The notes under the pieces are model-generated. The model saw nothing but the letters and a program-made list of their open reading frames with translations, was not told the DNA's origin and did not search any database. Below, in pieces: positions 23,816 through 31,415 of a stretch of 39,087 bases of DNA. This stretch comes from an uncultured Gemmiger sp. (GTDB lineage: Bacteria > Bacillota > Clostridia > Oscillospirales > Ruminococcaceae): the NCBI GenBank assembly GCA_944382835.1, contig CALWNP010000023.1, positions 1 through 39,087 on the forward strand, read 5' to 3'. A program made the translations under genes and the position numbers. Every line of letters begins with the position of its first letter. The first letter of the stretch is position 1.

Positions 23816-25231
23816 ATGAAGAAAAGCAACCCCATCCGGGGTCTGGCCCTGTTGCTGGTCCTGGCCCTGGCGGTGTATCTGGCGGCAATGACCTGGCAGT
23901 GGCTGGGCCGGAGCGGCTGGAAGGTAACCTTGCAGGATGTGAACGGCGATGCCGGTGCCCTGCGGGGGTTCGTGGTCTCGGGCCGGGTGGACAACGCCTA
24001 CACCGCCGTGGACTTTGTGCTGCGGGACGGCTATCTGGAAACCCATGCCCGGCCGGACGGCGCCACGCCCCCCGAAAACCCCGCCTGGTACAGCAGCTTT
24101 GTGGAAGTGCCGGCCCCCGAGGACCGGGCCACCCTGGAAGCGGCTGCCTCCGTCCAGGAAACTACCTGGGGAACCGATTATGAGAGCCAGGCGGAACATT
24201 TCTGGCAGATGCAGGAGCTTCGGCTGGCCGACGGCACCGCCGTCCGGGTCAAGACGGGGGAGTACACCCGCCCCGATTCCCTGGTCACCGCCCGGAAGAA
24301 CCCCGACGGCACCACCTATGATTGGAGCCGCAACTACCGCGAGGGTGAGATGTCCGAGATGCCGGTGCGGTTCGGCGGAGTGCTGGAGAACGCCGGCAGC
24401 CAATGCCTGGTCATTGCCGACGGCAACGAGCTCTGGCCCGCCGGGGTCTACAAGGCGACGGATGGCCTGACCCAGGAGGAGGTGGATGCCTTTCCCGCCA
24501 ACGGCACCCTGATGGGGGACCCGGTGGTGCTGAGCACCACCCAGTTCGGCACCCTGGAGCCGCTGTACTGCCCGCCGGACGGGGTACAGTGCTACCAGTG
24601 CCTGCCCATGACCGGCCAGACCATGCTGCTGCTCTACCGCAACACCCAGAACCAGCTGCTGGCGGTGCTGCTGGACCAGACCGGCAAACAGCTGGACCAG
24701 CGTCTGCTCATGCAGTGTGAGGACGGCGGCGAGGAAGCCCCGGTGTATGTCTATTTTCTGGGCCGGGAAACCCAGAGTGAGGCCGCCTTCTTCTACCAGG
24801 CGGGCCAACAGGCCGACGGCAGCGTCAGCGGCGTCACGGTGGCGGCATTGCGCACCGATGGGGTCAGCTTCACCGCCTTCCAGCAGGTGGAAGGGGTACG
24901 CAGTGATCCGCGGTTGGACAACTGTTTCTACGCCGCCCTCAACCGGGCGGGGGACGGGATGATCCTCTTCTCCAACCGGGTGGAAAGCCTGACCAGCACC
25001 GCCCAGGGCTTCTCCTCCGAGGAACGCTACACCGACGGCGCCTGGGTGGCGGTCTATGACCAGGGAAATCCCGACCCGGTCTACCTGGGCTGGCTGGACA
25101 GCGGGGAAGGCCGGACCGTGGGCGGACAGCTGCTTTCGGGCGGATTTTCGGTGCTGGGGCTGGGGCCCTACAACGATTGGTACATCGACATTGATTTTCC
25201 CACCCTGGATTGTGACAAGGGGGTTCTGTGA
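23816..25231 (+). CDS. membrane-anchored extracytoplasmic protein, copy 2
   Basis: A 471-residue paralogue of the protein at 21553, with an N-terminal membrane helix (about residues 8-27), no lipobox, and a large exported domain starting LQDVNGDAGALRGF. The central block AGVYKATDGLTQEEVDAFPA aligns with its partner. The second half is rich in short beta-strands and Gly-Asp turns that could form propeller blades. I recognise no enzyme motif. ATG 23816 is chosen because GAGGAGG lies upstream at a normal distance. Its stop overlaps the ATPase start by one base, so the two are translationally coupled, which supports a role as a transporter subunit or sensor. Confidence 0.7.
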   Translation: MKKSNPIRGLALLLVLALAVYLAAMTWQWLGRSGWKVTLQDVNGDAGALRGFVVSGRVDNAYTAVDFVLRDGYLETHARPDGATPPENPAWYSSFVEVPAPEDRATLEAAASVQETTWGTDYESQAEHFWQMQELRLADGTAVRVKTGEYTRPDSLVTARKNPDGTTYDWSRNYREGEMSEMPVRFGGVLENAGSQCLVIADGNELWPAGVYKATDGLTQEEVDAFPANGTLMGDPVVLSTTQFGTLEPLYCPPDGVQCYQCLPMTGQTMLLLYRNTQNQLLAVLLDQTGKQLDQRLLMQCEDGGEEAPVYVYFLGRETQSEAAFFYQAGQQADGSVSGVTVAALRTDGVSFTAFQQVEGVRSDPRLDNCFYAALNRAGDGMILFSNRVESLTSTAQGFSSEERYTDGAWVAVYDQGNPDPVYLGWLDSGEGRTVGGQLLSGGFSVLGLGPYNDWYIDIDFPTLDCDKGVL

Positions 25232-25974
25232 TGATTGAAGTAAAAGGCTTGCGCAAAGTGTATCGAAAGCACCACCGGGAGGTGGGGCTGCTGGGGGCGG
25301 ATTTCGCCATCCCCGACGGCCAGATCGTGGGCATTTTGGGGGAGAATGGCGCCGGCAAGACCACCCTGCTGCGGGCCATGGCCGGGCTGCTGCCGGCCCA
25401 GGCCGGCCAAGCTCTCTTTGACCAGAAGCCCGCCGCCGCCCAGTATGAGCGGATCAGCTACATCACCGGGGAAGGCAGCTACTTTCCCTGCCTGACAGTG
25501 GGGGAGTACGGCCAGTTCCTGGACCAGATGCACCCGGCCTTTGACCCTGCCCGCTACCGGGAGTTTCTCGCCTTCTTTGCCCTGGACCCGGCCGACCGCA
25601 TCGACCGGCTGTCCACCGGCCAGCGGGCCCGGGTGGAGCTGGCCGCCGGCTTTGCCAAGCGGGTGGACTATTATCTGATGGATGAGCCCTTCCTGGGCAA
25701 GGATGCCTTCACCCGCAAGGACTTCATCAAGCTGATGAGTGGCACCCTCCACGGGCAGGAAACCATCCTCCTCTCCACCCATTATCTGGACGATGTGGAG
25801 CATTTTCTGGACCGGGCCATCATCCTGCACCAGGGCCGGGTGGCCGAGGACGTGATGATGGACTCTTTGCACGAGACCGGCGAAACCCTGCTGGACCGGA
25901 TGAGCAAGGCCTGCGGCTGGGACCCCGGCCACTATCTGACCTTTGAGGATGACGAGGGGGCGGACCGGACATGA
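25231..25974 (+). CDS. ABC transporter ATP-binding protein (YtrB-like)
   Basis: A 247-residue ABC ATPase with Walker A GENGAGKT (37-44), signature LSTGQ (127-131), Walker B YLMDEP (ending 153) and the switch His184 in STHYLDD. The segment where a Q-loop is expected (YITGEGSYFPCLTV) has no Gln, and the D-loop is LGKD, both seen in the YtrB/EcsA-type branch that pairs with ABC-2 style permeases. It is the only ATPase for the two permease copies upstream, so a homodimer under a permease heterodimer is the simplest model. The start ATG overlaps the previous stop; the end overlaps the winged-helix gene by 4 bp. Confidence 0.9.
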   Translation: MIEVKGLRKVYRKHHREVGLLGADFAIPDGQIVGILGENGAGKTTLLRAMAGLLPAQAGQALFDQKPAAAQYERISYITGEGSYFPCLTVGEYGQFLDQMHPAFDPARYREFLAFFALDPADRIDRLSTGQRARVELAAGFAKRVDYYLMDEPFLGKDAFTRKDFIKLMSGTLHGQETILLSTHYLDDVEHFLDRAIILHQGRVAEDVMMDSLHETGETLLDRMSKACGWDPGHYLTFEDDEGADRT

Positions 25975-26207
25975 CGCGGGACGGCTTTACTCCGCAGGAG
26001 TGGGCGCTGCTCCAGCTGCTGCGGCGCAACCGGGGCAAGGTGATGCCCCGGGGCATCCTGCTGTCCCAGGCCTGGGGGTATCCCGCCGACGCCGCCACCC
26101 GCACCCTGGATGTGCACATCCAGCGGCTGCGCAAAAAGCTGGCCCGGCAGGGACAGAAGGAACAGATCCAGACCATTTTCCGGGTGGGATACCGCCTGGC
26201 GGGATGA
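25971..26207 (+). CDS. stand-alone OmpR/PhoB-type winged-helix DNA-binding protein
   Basis: At 78 residues this is just the effector domain of an OmpR-family response regulator: LTPQEWALLQLL-like first helices, the transactivation loop region, the recognition helix around RTLDVHIQRLRKKL (44-57) and the wing IQTIFRVGYRL (66-76). The usual ~120-residue receiver is missing, and the sequence upstream codes for the ATPase in another frame, so it is not a frameshifted regulator. Its ATG overlaps the ATPase stop (ATGA), meaning tight coupling. It may bind the operon promoter or a distant target; no histidine kinase is nearby. It closes the seven-gene operon. Confidence 0.85.
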   Translation: MTRDGFTPQEWALLQLLRRNRGKVMPRGILLSQAWGYPADAATRTLDVHIQRLRKKLARQGQKEQIQTIFRVGYRLAG

Positions 26208-26212
26208 TGCAA

Positions 26213-26262
26213 AAGGAGCCCGGCGCCTGCCGTAATGGCGGTGCGCCGGGCTCCTTCTTTGC
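26213..26262. terminator. bidirectional terminator after the GntR-ABC operon
   Basis: AAGGAGCCCGGCGC (26213-26226) pairs with GCGCCGGGCTCCTT (26243-26256), with an inner CTGCC/GGCGG stem. TCTTT follows on the plus strand. Confidence 0.8.
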
Positions 26263-26273
26263 CCCGAGGGCAG

Positions 26274-26305
26274 AAAAATACCCCCGCGGACAGGGACCGC
26301 AGGGG
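26274..26305 (-). terminator. terminator of xpt
   Basis: On the minus strand CCCCTGCGG (26305-26297) pairs with CCGCGGGGG (26289-26281) around a 7-base loop, followed by TATTTTTC. Confidence 0.8.
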
Positions 26306-26328
26306 CAGATGTACAAGATCAGTTCGGA

Positions 26329-26907
26329 TCAATCCTGGGGACGGAACTGGAGAACCCCGTTCTCCATGCTGTCCACAATGGCCAGGCTGGCCAGCTTGTA
26401 GCCGGCTTTGCGCAGATCGGCGCCGCCGGGCTGGAAGCCCTTCTCGATGCAGATGCCGATGCCGGCCACCGTGGCGCCGGCCTGCTGGCAGACATCCAGC
26501 AAGCCCCGCATCGCCTTGCCGTTGGCCAGAAAATCATCCACAATCAGCACACGGTCGGCGGGGGAAAGGAACTTCTTGGCCAGGGTGATGTCGTAGTCCC
26601 GGCCGTAGGTATAGGAGTGAACCTTGGAGGTGAAGACATCGCCGTCAATGTTTTTGCTCTGGGCCTTCTTGGCAAAGACCACCGGCACCTCAAAATGCCG
26701 GGCGGTCATGCAGGCGATGGCAATGCCCGAAGCCTCGATGGTCAGGATCTTGTTGATGTTTTCGTCCTTGAAAATGCGGTGAAATTCGGCGCCGATCTCA
26801 TCCAGCAGCGCCACATCGATCTGGTGGTTCAGAAAGCAGTCCACCTTCAGCACATCGCCCGGGCGCACCTGGCCCAGTTCCCGGATCTTATCTTCCAACA
26901 GTTTCAT
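26329..26907 (-). CDS. xpt: xanthine phosphoribosyltransferase
   Basis: A 192-residue salvage enzyme that converts xanthine and PRPP to XMP. Family features: N-terminal MKLLEDKIRELG, VLKVDCFLNHQID, ILTIEASGIA, the FAKKAQSKN block and the PRPP motif VLIVDDFLANGKA, with EKGFQPGG near the end. ATG 26907 has GGAGG seven bases upstream on its strand. It is a single-gene unit. Many Firmicutes xpt genes are under a purine riboswitch; here the leader is only ~25 bases, so there is no room for one. Confidence 0.95.
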   Translation of the reverse strand: MKLLEDKIRELGQVRPGDVLKVDCFLNHQIDVALLDEIGAEFHRIFKDENINKILTIEASGIAIACMTARHFEVPVVFAKKAQSKNIDGDVFTSKVHSYTYGRDYDITLAKKFLSPADRVLIVDDFLANGKAMRGLLDVCQQAGATVAGIGICIEKGFQPGGADLRKAGYKLASLAIVDSMENGVLQFRPQD

Positions 26908-26939
26908 CACATATCCTCCGTTCTCTGCTACTTCCTTCT

Positions 26940-26968
26940 ATTATGACGGGTTACAAGCGGTTTTGCAA
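26940..26968 (-). promoter_or_regulatory. promoter of xpt
   Basis: On the minus strand TTGCAA (26968-26963) and CATAAT (26945-26940) are 17 bases apart, with the predicted start about 25 bases before the ATG. Confidence 0.7.
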
Positions 26969-27096
26969 TCCTTTGACAGCCTTTTTTGTGCGGATTTTGT
27001 CGCCCCTGTCATTGTGATAACATTTTGTAACCAAATTTCATGCAATCTGACCACAAATATGAATAAATCAAAAACAAACTATGTCAATTTAACACA

Positions 27097-27125
27097 TTGA
27101 ACAATTTGAAAATTGAGACTATAAT
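27097..27125 (+). promoter_or_regulatory. promoter of livJ
   Basis: TTGAAC (27097-27102) and a perfect TATAAT (27120-27125) are 17 bases apart at the end of an AT-rich stretch (27000-27130). The ~315-base gap between xpt and livJ holds this promoter, the divergent xpt promoter and the leader at 27139-27203. Confidence 0.8.
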
Positions 27126-27138
27126 CATTCACATATTA

Positions 27139-27203
27139 GGGGCGCAGACTCTGTGCAACCCACTGCCGGACTTATCTGGTCCGTGGGAGGGCGTTCGCCC
27201 CGA
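27139..27203 (+). promoter_or_regulatory. structured leader upstream of livJ
   Basis: CCCAC (27160-27164) pairs with GTGGG (27183-27187) around an inner GGAC/GTCC stem, and a GGGC-GTTC-GCCC tetraloop hairpin follows. The outer GGGGCG near 27139 could instead pair with CGCCCC near 27196-27201, giving alternative folds. No known riboswitch core is recognised. Confidence 0.4.
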
Positions 27204-27224
27204 AATATCAGGAGGGAAAACATT

Positions 27225-28454
27225 ATGAAAAAGTTCGTCAGTGCAATGCTGGCAGCTACCATGGCTCTGAGCCTGGCTGCCTGCGGCTCCACCGCTGATA
27301 CCTCTTCCGAGGCCAGCGAGAGCACTTCCACCGCTGCTTCCACCGACAGCACTGCCGCCGAGAGCGGCGCCACCGGTGAGGCTGCTTCCGGCACCCCGAT
27401 CAAGCTGGGCGGCATCGGCCCCATCACCGGCGCCACCGCCGTTTACGGCACCGCTGTGAAGAACGGCGAGGAGCTGGCTGTCAACGAAATCAACGCCGCT
27501 GCCGGCTACACCGTCTTCGACTGGAAGTTCGAGGATGACGAGGGCGACGCCGAGAAGGCTCTGAACGCCTACAACACCCTGAAGGACTGGGATATGCAGG
27601 TTCTGGTCGGACCCGTCACTTCCACCCCCAGCCTCTCGGTCGGCGCTGAGACCGTCAACGACAACATGTTCATGCTGACCCCGTCCGCCTCTGCCGAGGA
27701 CGTGGCCAACTGCGGTGACAACGTCTTCCAGATGTGCTTCACCGACCCCAACCAGGGCAAAGTTTCCGCCGACTACATTGCCGACAACGCCCTGGGCACC
27801 AAGATCGGCGTCATCTACGACTCTTCCGATGCCTACTCCACCGGCATCTACGATGCCTTCACCACCGAGGCTGAGGCCAAGGGTCTGGAGATTGTGACCG
27901 CCGAGGCCTTCAACTCCGACAACAAGAGCGACCTGTCCACCCAGTTGGCCAAGTGCAGCGATGCCGGTGCTGATCTGGTCTTCCTGCCCATCTACTACAC
28001 CGAGGCTTCTCAGATCCTGGTTGCTGCCAACAAGAGCGGCTATGAGCCCACCTTCTTCGGCTGCGACGGCATGGACGGCATCCTGGCTGTGGAAGGCTTC
28101 GACACCTCCCTGGCCGAGAACCTGATGATGCTGTGCCCCTTCTCCGCCTACGGCGAGGATGAGACCACCAAGACCTTCGTCTCTGCCTACGAGGAAGCCT
28201 ACGGCTCCACCCCGAACCAGTTCGCTGCGGATGCCTATGACTGCGTCTACGCCATTTACCAGTGCGTGCAGGCCGGCAAGATCAACGGCGACATGAGCGC
28301 CAGCGAGATTTGCGACGCCCTCAAGACCGAGTTCACCACCATGAGCTTCGGCGGCACCACCGGTGAGAACCAGACCTGGGATGCCTCCGGCATGATCTCC
28401 AAGGCCCCGAAGGTCTACGTCATCAAGAACGGCGCCTACGAGCTGGCTGCCTAA
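27225..28454 (+). CDS. livJ: branched-chain amino acid ABC transporter, substrate-binding lipoprotein
   Basis: A 409-residue lipoprotein: signal peptide MKKFVSAMLAATMALSLAAC with the lipobox LAAC (Cys20), a Ser/Thr/Ala linker (about 21-58) and a type I periplasmic-binding fold starting IKLGGIGPITGATAVYG. GPVTSTPSLSV and IGVIYDSSDAYSTGIYDAF are typical of the Leu/Ile/Val family. It captures the substrate outside the membrane for LivHMGF. The strong GGAGGG and highly biased codons suggest high expression; a terminator follows, so binding protein should be made in excess over the permease. Exact ligand among branched-chain amino acids is not certain. Confidence 0.92.
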   Translation: MKKFVSAMLAATMALSLAACGSTADTSSEASESTSTAASTDSTAAESGATGEAASGTPIKLGGIGPITGATAVYGTAVKNGEELAVNEINAAAGYTVFDWKFEDDEGDAEKALNAYNTLKDWDMQVLVGPVTSTPSLSVGAETVNDNMFMLTPSASAEDVANCGDNVFQMCFTDPNQGKVSADYIADNALGTKIGVIYDSSDAYSTGIYDAFTTEAEAKGLEIVTAEAFNSDNKSDLSTQLAKCSDAGADLVFLPIYYTEASQILVAANKSGYEPTFFGCDGMDGILAVEGFDTSLAENLMMLCPFSAYGEDETTKTFVSAYEEAYGSTPNQFAADAYDCVYAIYQCVQAGKINGDMSASEICDALKTEFTTMSFGGTTGENQTWDASGMISKAPKVYVIKNGAYELAA

Positions 28455-28490
28455 GAGACGGCATTAGTATTCTGTTACATGTTAAGCCAA

Positions 28491-28538
28491 GGGGGGCTGA
28501 CCGAAAGCAGTTTCGGCAGCCCCTCTTTGCTGTTTTGG
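28491..28538 (+). terminator. terminator between livJ and livH
   Basis: GGGGCTG-A-CCGAAA (28493-28506) pairs with TTTCGG-CAGCCCC (28511-28523) around GCAG, then TCTTTGCTGTTTT. It probably lets only part of the transcripts continue into livHMGF. Confidence 0.8.
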
Positions 28539-28595
28539 GTGCGAAATTTGTCGGTACGGGGGTGCGCCCGGGTCCGGCGCCTGCAGGATCGCAGA

Positions 28596-28624
28596 TTGTT
28601 TTATGCCAGGGCATGTGATAGAAT
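28596..28624 (+). promoter_or_regulatory. probable promoter of livHMGF
   Basis: TTGTTT (28596-28601) and TAGAAT (28619-28624) are 17 bases apart, about 50 bases before livH. The spacer contains the small inverted repeat ATGCC-AGG-GCAT. Confidence 0.55.
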
Positions 28625-28678
28625 AAACCATACACTCGTTTGTGCGGGGATTGTAGATTTTGTGAGGTGTTTTACGCG

Positions 28679-29560
28679 ATGCAGTTTTTGTCCTATCTGA
28701 TCAACGGCATCAGCCTGGGCAGCGTCTATGCGCTGATCGCCCTGGGCTATACCATGGTCTACGGCATTGCCAAGATGTTGAACTTTGCCCACGGCGACGT
28801 CATCATGATCGGCAGCTATGTGATCTTTTTTGCCTTCGGGTCCTTTGGGCTCAACCCCATCCTCTCCATTGTCCTGTCCATGGTGGTCTGCACCATCCTG
28901 GGCGTCACCCTGGAGAGGGTGGCCTACCGGCCTCTGCGCGAGGCGCCCTCCCTGGCGGTGCTGATCACCGCCATCGGCGTCAGCTACCTGCTGCAGCAGG
29001 TGGCCCAGCTGTTGTGGACTTCCAGCCCCAAGAGCTTCCAGTCTGTGGTGGGCCTGGCTCCCATCTCCCTCTTTAACGGGGAGCTGACTATCTCGGGCGA
29101 GACCATCGTCACCATCGTGGCCTGCGTGGTCATCATGGTGGGGCTGATCTGGTTTGTCAACCACACCCCGGCCGGCCATGCCATGCTGGCCGTCTCGGAG
29201 GACCGCGGCGCCGCCCAGCTCATGGGCGTCAACGTCAACGCCACCATCTCGCTGACCTTCGCCATCGGCTCGGCCCTGGCGGCGGTGGCCGGCGCGCTGC
29301 TGTGCTCCTCCTATCCCACCCTGCAGCCCACCACCGGCGCCATGCCCGGTATCAAAGCCTTTGTGGCGGCGGTGTTCGGCGGCATCGGCTCCATCCCGGG
29401 TGCCTTCCTGGGCGGCATCTTGCTGGGCATCATCGAAAACCTCAGCAAGGCGTACATCTCCACCCAGCTTTCGGATGCCATCGTCTTCCTGGTGCTGATC
29501 ATCGTCCTGCTGGTCAAGCCCACCGGTCTGCTTGGCAAAAAAGTCAATGTGAAAGTGTGA
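28679..29560 (+). CDS. livH: branched-chain amino acid ABC transporter permease LivH
   Basis: A 293-residue permease with about eight membrane helices. The LivH start FLSYLINGISLGSVYALIALG, the GIAKMLNFAHGDVIM block, the cytoplasmic coupling loop with AVSEDRGAAQLMGVNV and a C-terminal KPTGLLGKK are all characteristic. It forms the membrane channel with LivM. ATG 28679 has GAGG about ten bases upstream. It is the first gene of the HMGF group and is followed after 11 bases by livM. Confidence 0.93.
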   Translation: MQFLSYLINGISLGSVYALIALGYTMVYGIAKMLNFAHGDVIMIGSYVIFFAFGSFGLNPILSIVLSMVVCTILGVTLERVAYRPLREAPSLAVLITAIGVSYLLQQVAQLLWTSSPKSFQSVVGLAPISLFNGELTISGETIVTIVACVVIMVGLIWFVNHTPAGHAMLAVSEDRGAAQLMGVNVNATISLTFAIGSALAAVAGALLCSSYPTLQPTTGAMPGIKAFVAAVFGGIGSIPGAFLGGILLGIIENLSKAYISTQLSDAIVFLVLIIVLLVKPTGLLGKKVNVKV

Positions 29561-29571
29561 GGTGGACGGCT

Positions 29572-30651
29572 GTGACGAAATTGAAAAACCTCAAAAAGAG
29601 TACCAAGAGCAATCTGATCACCTTTGGCATTGTGATCCTCTTTTACATCGTTGTGCAGATTCTGTCGGGGGCTGACCTGCTCACCAGTTCCTTCTCCGGT
29701 CAGCTGGTGCCCATCTGTGCCTATGTGGTGCTGGCGGTGTCGCTGAACCTGACCGTCGGTATCCTGGGCGAGCTGAGCCTGGGTCATGCCGGCTTTATGA
29801 GCGTGGGCGCCTTTGCCGGCACCCTGGTCTGGGTGCTGCTCTGCGAAACCGCACCCGCCTGGCTGGCCCTGATCCTGGCCTTTGTGGTGGGCGGTATTGC
29901 CGCCGGCCTCTTCGGTGTGGTGGTCGGCGTGCCGGTGCTGCGCCTGTCCGGCGACTATCTGGCCATCGTCACTCTGGCTTTCGGCGAGATTGTCAAGAAC
30001 TTCATGAACGCCTGCTATCTGGGCTATGACTCCACCGGCATCCACTTCTCGCTGAAGGATTCCGCCTCCATGGGTCTGGCCGATGACGGCGTGGTGCTGA
30101 TCAACGGCGCCATGGGCATCACCGGCGTGACCAAGGCATCCAACTTCACCATCGGCATCGTGCTGGTGCTCATCACCCTGATTGTGGTGCTCAACCTGAT
30201 CCATTCCCGCGCCGGCCGTGCCATCACCGCCATCCGGGACAACGAGATCGCGGCCCAGAGCATCGGCATCCAGATCACCCGCTACAAGCTGATGGCCTTC
30301 ATCACCTCGGCGGTCTTCGCGGGTCTTGCCGGCGTGCTCTACTCGCTGAACTTCTCCACCCTGGTTGCCAAAAAGTTTGACTACAACACCTCCATCCTGA
30401 TTCTGGTCTTTGTGGTTCTGGGCGGCATCGGCAACATCCGCGGCTCTGTCATCGCGGCTGCCATCCTCACCGTTCTGCCCGAACTGCTGCGCAGCATGAA
30501 CGACTACCGCATGCTGATCTACGCCATCGTGCTGATTGTCATGATGATCTTCAACCAGAGCCCCCAGATGATCGCCTGGCGCAAACGCATCGCCGAGCGG
30601 TTTGCGGCGCGCCGCGCCAAGGGCAAACATCCGACCAAGGAGGTGGGCTAA
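29572..30651 (+). CDS. livM: branched-chain amino acid ABC transporter permease LivM
   Basis: A 359-residue permease with ~10 helices. LVPICAYVVLAVSLNLTVGILGELSLGHAGFMSVGAF is the LivM signature region, split here as SLNLTVG and SLGHAGFM; the coupling loop is AIRDNEIAAQSIGI. The start is a GTG at 29572 with GAGGTGG seven bases upstream; the next ATG would be far inside the protein. A basic cytoplasmic tail (FAARRAKGKHPTKEVG) ends the protein directly before livG. Confidence 0.93.
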   Translation: MTKLKNLKKSTKSNLITFGIVILFYIVVQILSGADLLTSSFSGQLVPICAYVVLAVSLNLTVGILGELSLGHAGFMSVGAFAGTLVWVLLCETAPAWLALILAFVVGGIAAGLFGVVVGVPVLRLSGDYLAIVTLAFGEIVKNFMNACYLGYDSTGIHFSLKDSASMGLADDGVVLINGAMGITGVTKASNFTIGIVLVLITLIVVLNLIHSRAGRAITAIRDNEIAAQSIGIQITRYKLMAFITSAVFAGLAGVLYSLNFSTLVAKKFDYNTSILILVFVVLGGIGNIRGSVIAAAILTVLPELLRSMNDYRMLIYAIVLIVMMIFNQSPQMIAWRKRIAERFAARRAKGKHPTKEVG

Positions 30652-31413
30652 ATGGCACTGTTGGAAGTGAGCAATCTGGGCATTGCCTTCGGCGGCCTGC
30701 AGGCCGTCTCCAAGGTGGACCTTTCCATCGAGAAGGGCCATCTCTACGGTCTGATCGGCCCCAACGGCGCCGGCAAGACCACTGTCTTCAATATGCTGAC
30801 CGGCGTCTACAAGCCCACTGAGGGCAACATCGTGCTGGACGGGGTGGACATCACCGGCAAAAGCCCCGAATTCATCAGCAAGGCCGGTGTGGCCCGTACC
30901 TTCCAGAACATCCGCCTCTTCAATGAGATGTCGGTGCTGGACAACGTCAAGGTGGGTCTGCACAACCAGATCAAGTACAGCATGTGGACCGGCATCCTGC
31001 GCCTGCCTGCCTTCCGGGATCGGGAGCATCAGATGAACCGCCAGGCCATGAAGCTGCTGAAGATCTTTGACCTGGACGGCGAGGCGGGGCTCAAAGCCTC
31101 TCAGCTGCCCTACGGCAAACAGCGCAAGCTGGAGATCGCCCGTGCCCTGGCCACCAACCCGAAACTGCTGCTGCTGGACGAGCCGGCCGCCGGCATGAAC
31201 CCCAATGAGACCGAGGAACTGATGCAGACGGTGCGCAGCGTCCGGGATCAGTTCGGCATTGCCGTCCTGCTGATCGAGCACGACATGAACTTTGTCATGG
31301 GCATCTGTGAGGAGATCACGGTGCTGGACTACGGCCGGGTCATCGCCCGGGGCGACGGCAAGGACATCCGCAACAACCCCAAGGTTATTGCGGCTTATCT
31401 GGGAGGTGACTGA
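30652..31413 (+). CDS. livG: branched-chain amino acid ABC transporter ATPase LivG
   Basis: A 253-residue ATPase with Walker A GPNGAGKTT, the LivG-type signature LPYGKQRKLEIARAL, Walker B LLLLDEPAAGMNPNET and the switch region LIEHDMNFVM. LivG and LivF form a heterodimer that drives LivHM. Its ATG follows the livM stop directly, with AGGAGG inside the end of livM. Confidence 0.95.
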   Translation: MALLEVSNLGIAFGGLQAVSKVDLSIEKGHLYGLIGPNGAGKTTVFNMLTGVYKPTEGNIVLDGVDITGKSPEFISKAGVARTFQNIRLFNEMSVLDNVKVGLHNQIKYSMWTGILRLPAFRDREHQMNRQAMKLLKIFDLDGEAGLKASQLPYGKQRKLEIARALATNPKLLLLDEPAAGMNPNETEELMQTVRSVRDQFGIAVLLIEHDMNFVMGICEEITVLDYGRVIARGDGKDIRNNPKVIAAYLGGD

Positions 31414-31415
31414 TC

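Noticed and set aside
25971-26207. The winged-helix gene as the broken end of a two-component regulator
   Set aside because: The upstream DNA encodes an intact ATPase in a different frame, and the short gene has its own coupled start codon, so no receiver was interrupted here.
26911-26962. Purine riboswitch upstream of xpt
   Set aside because: The promoter lies only ~35 bases before the start codon, leaving no room for a ~65-base purine aptamer, and its conserved loop bases are absent.
29311-31281. Open frame of 656 codons on the minus strand across livH, livM and livG
   Set aside because: It crosses three real genes in antisense and is dominated by His, Gln, Gly and Asp; no protein family is visible.
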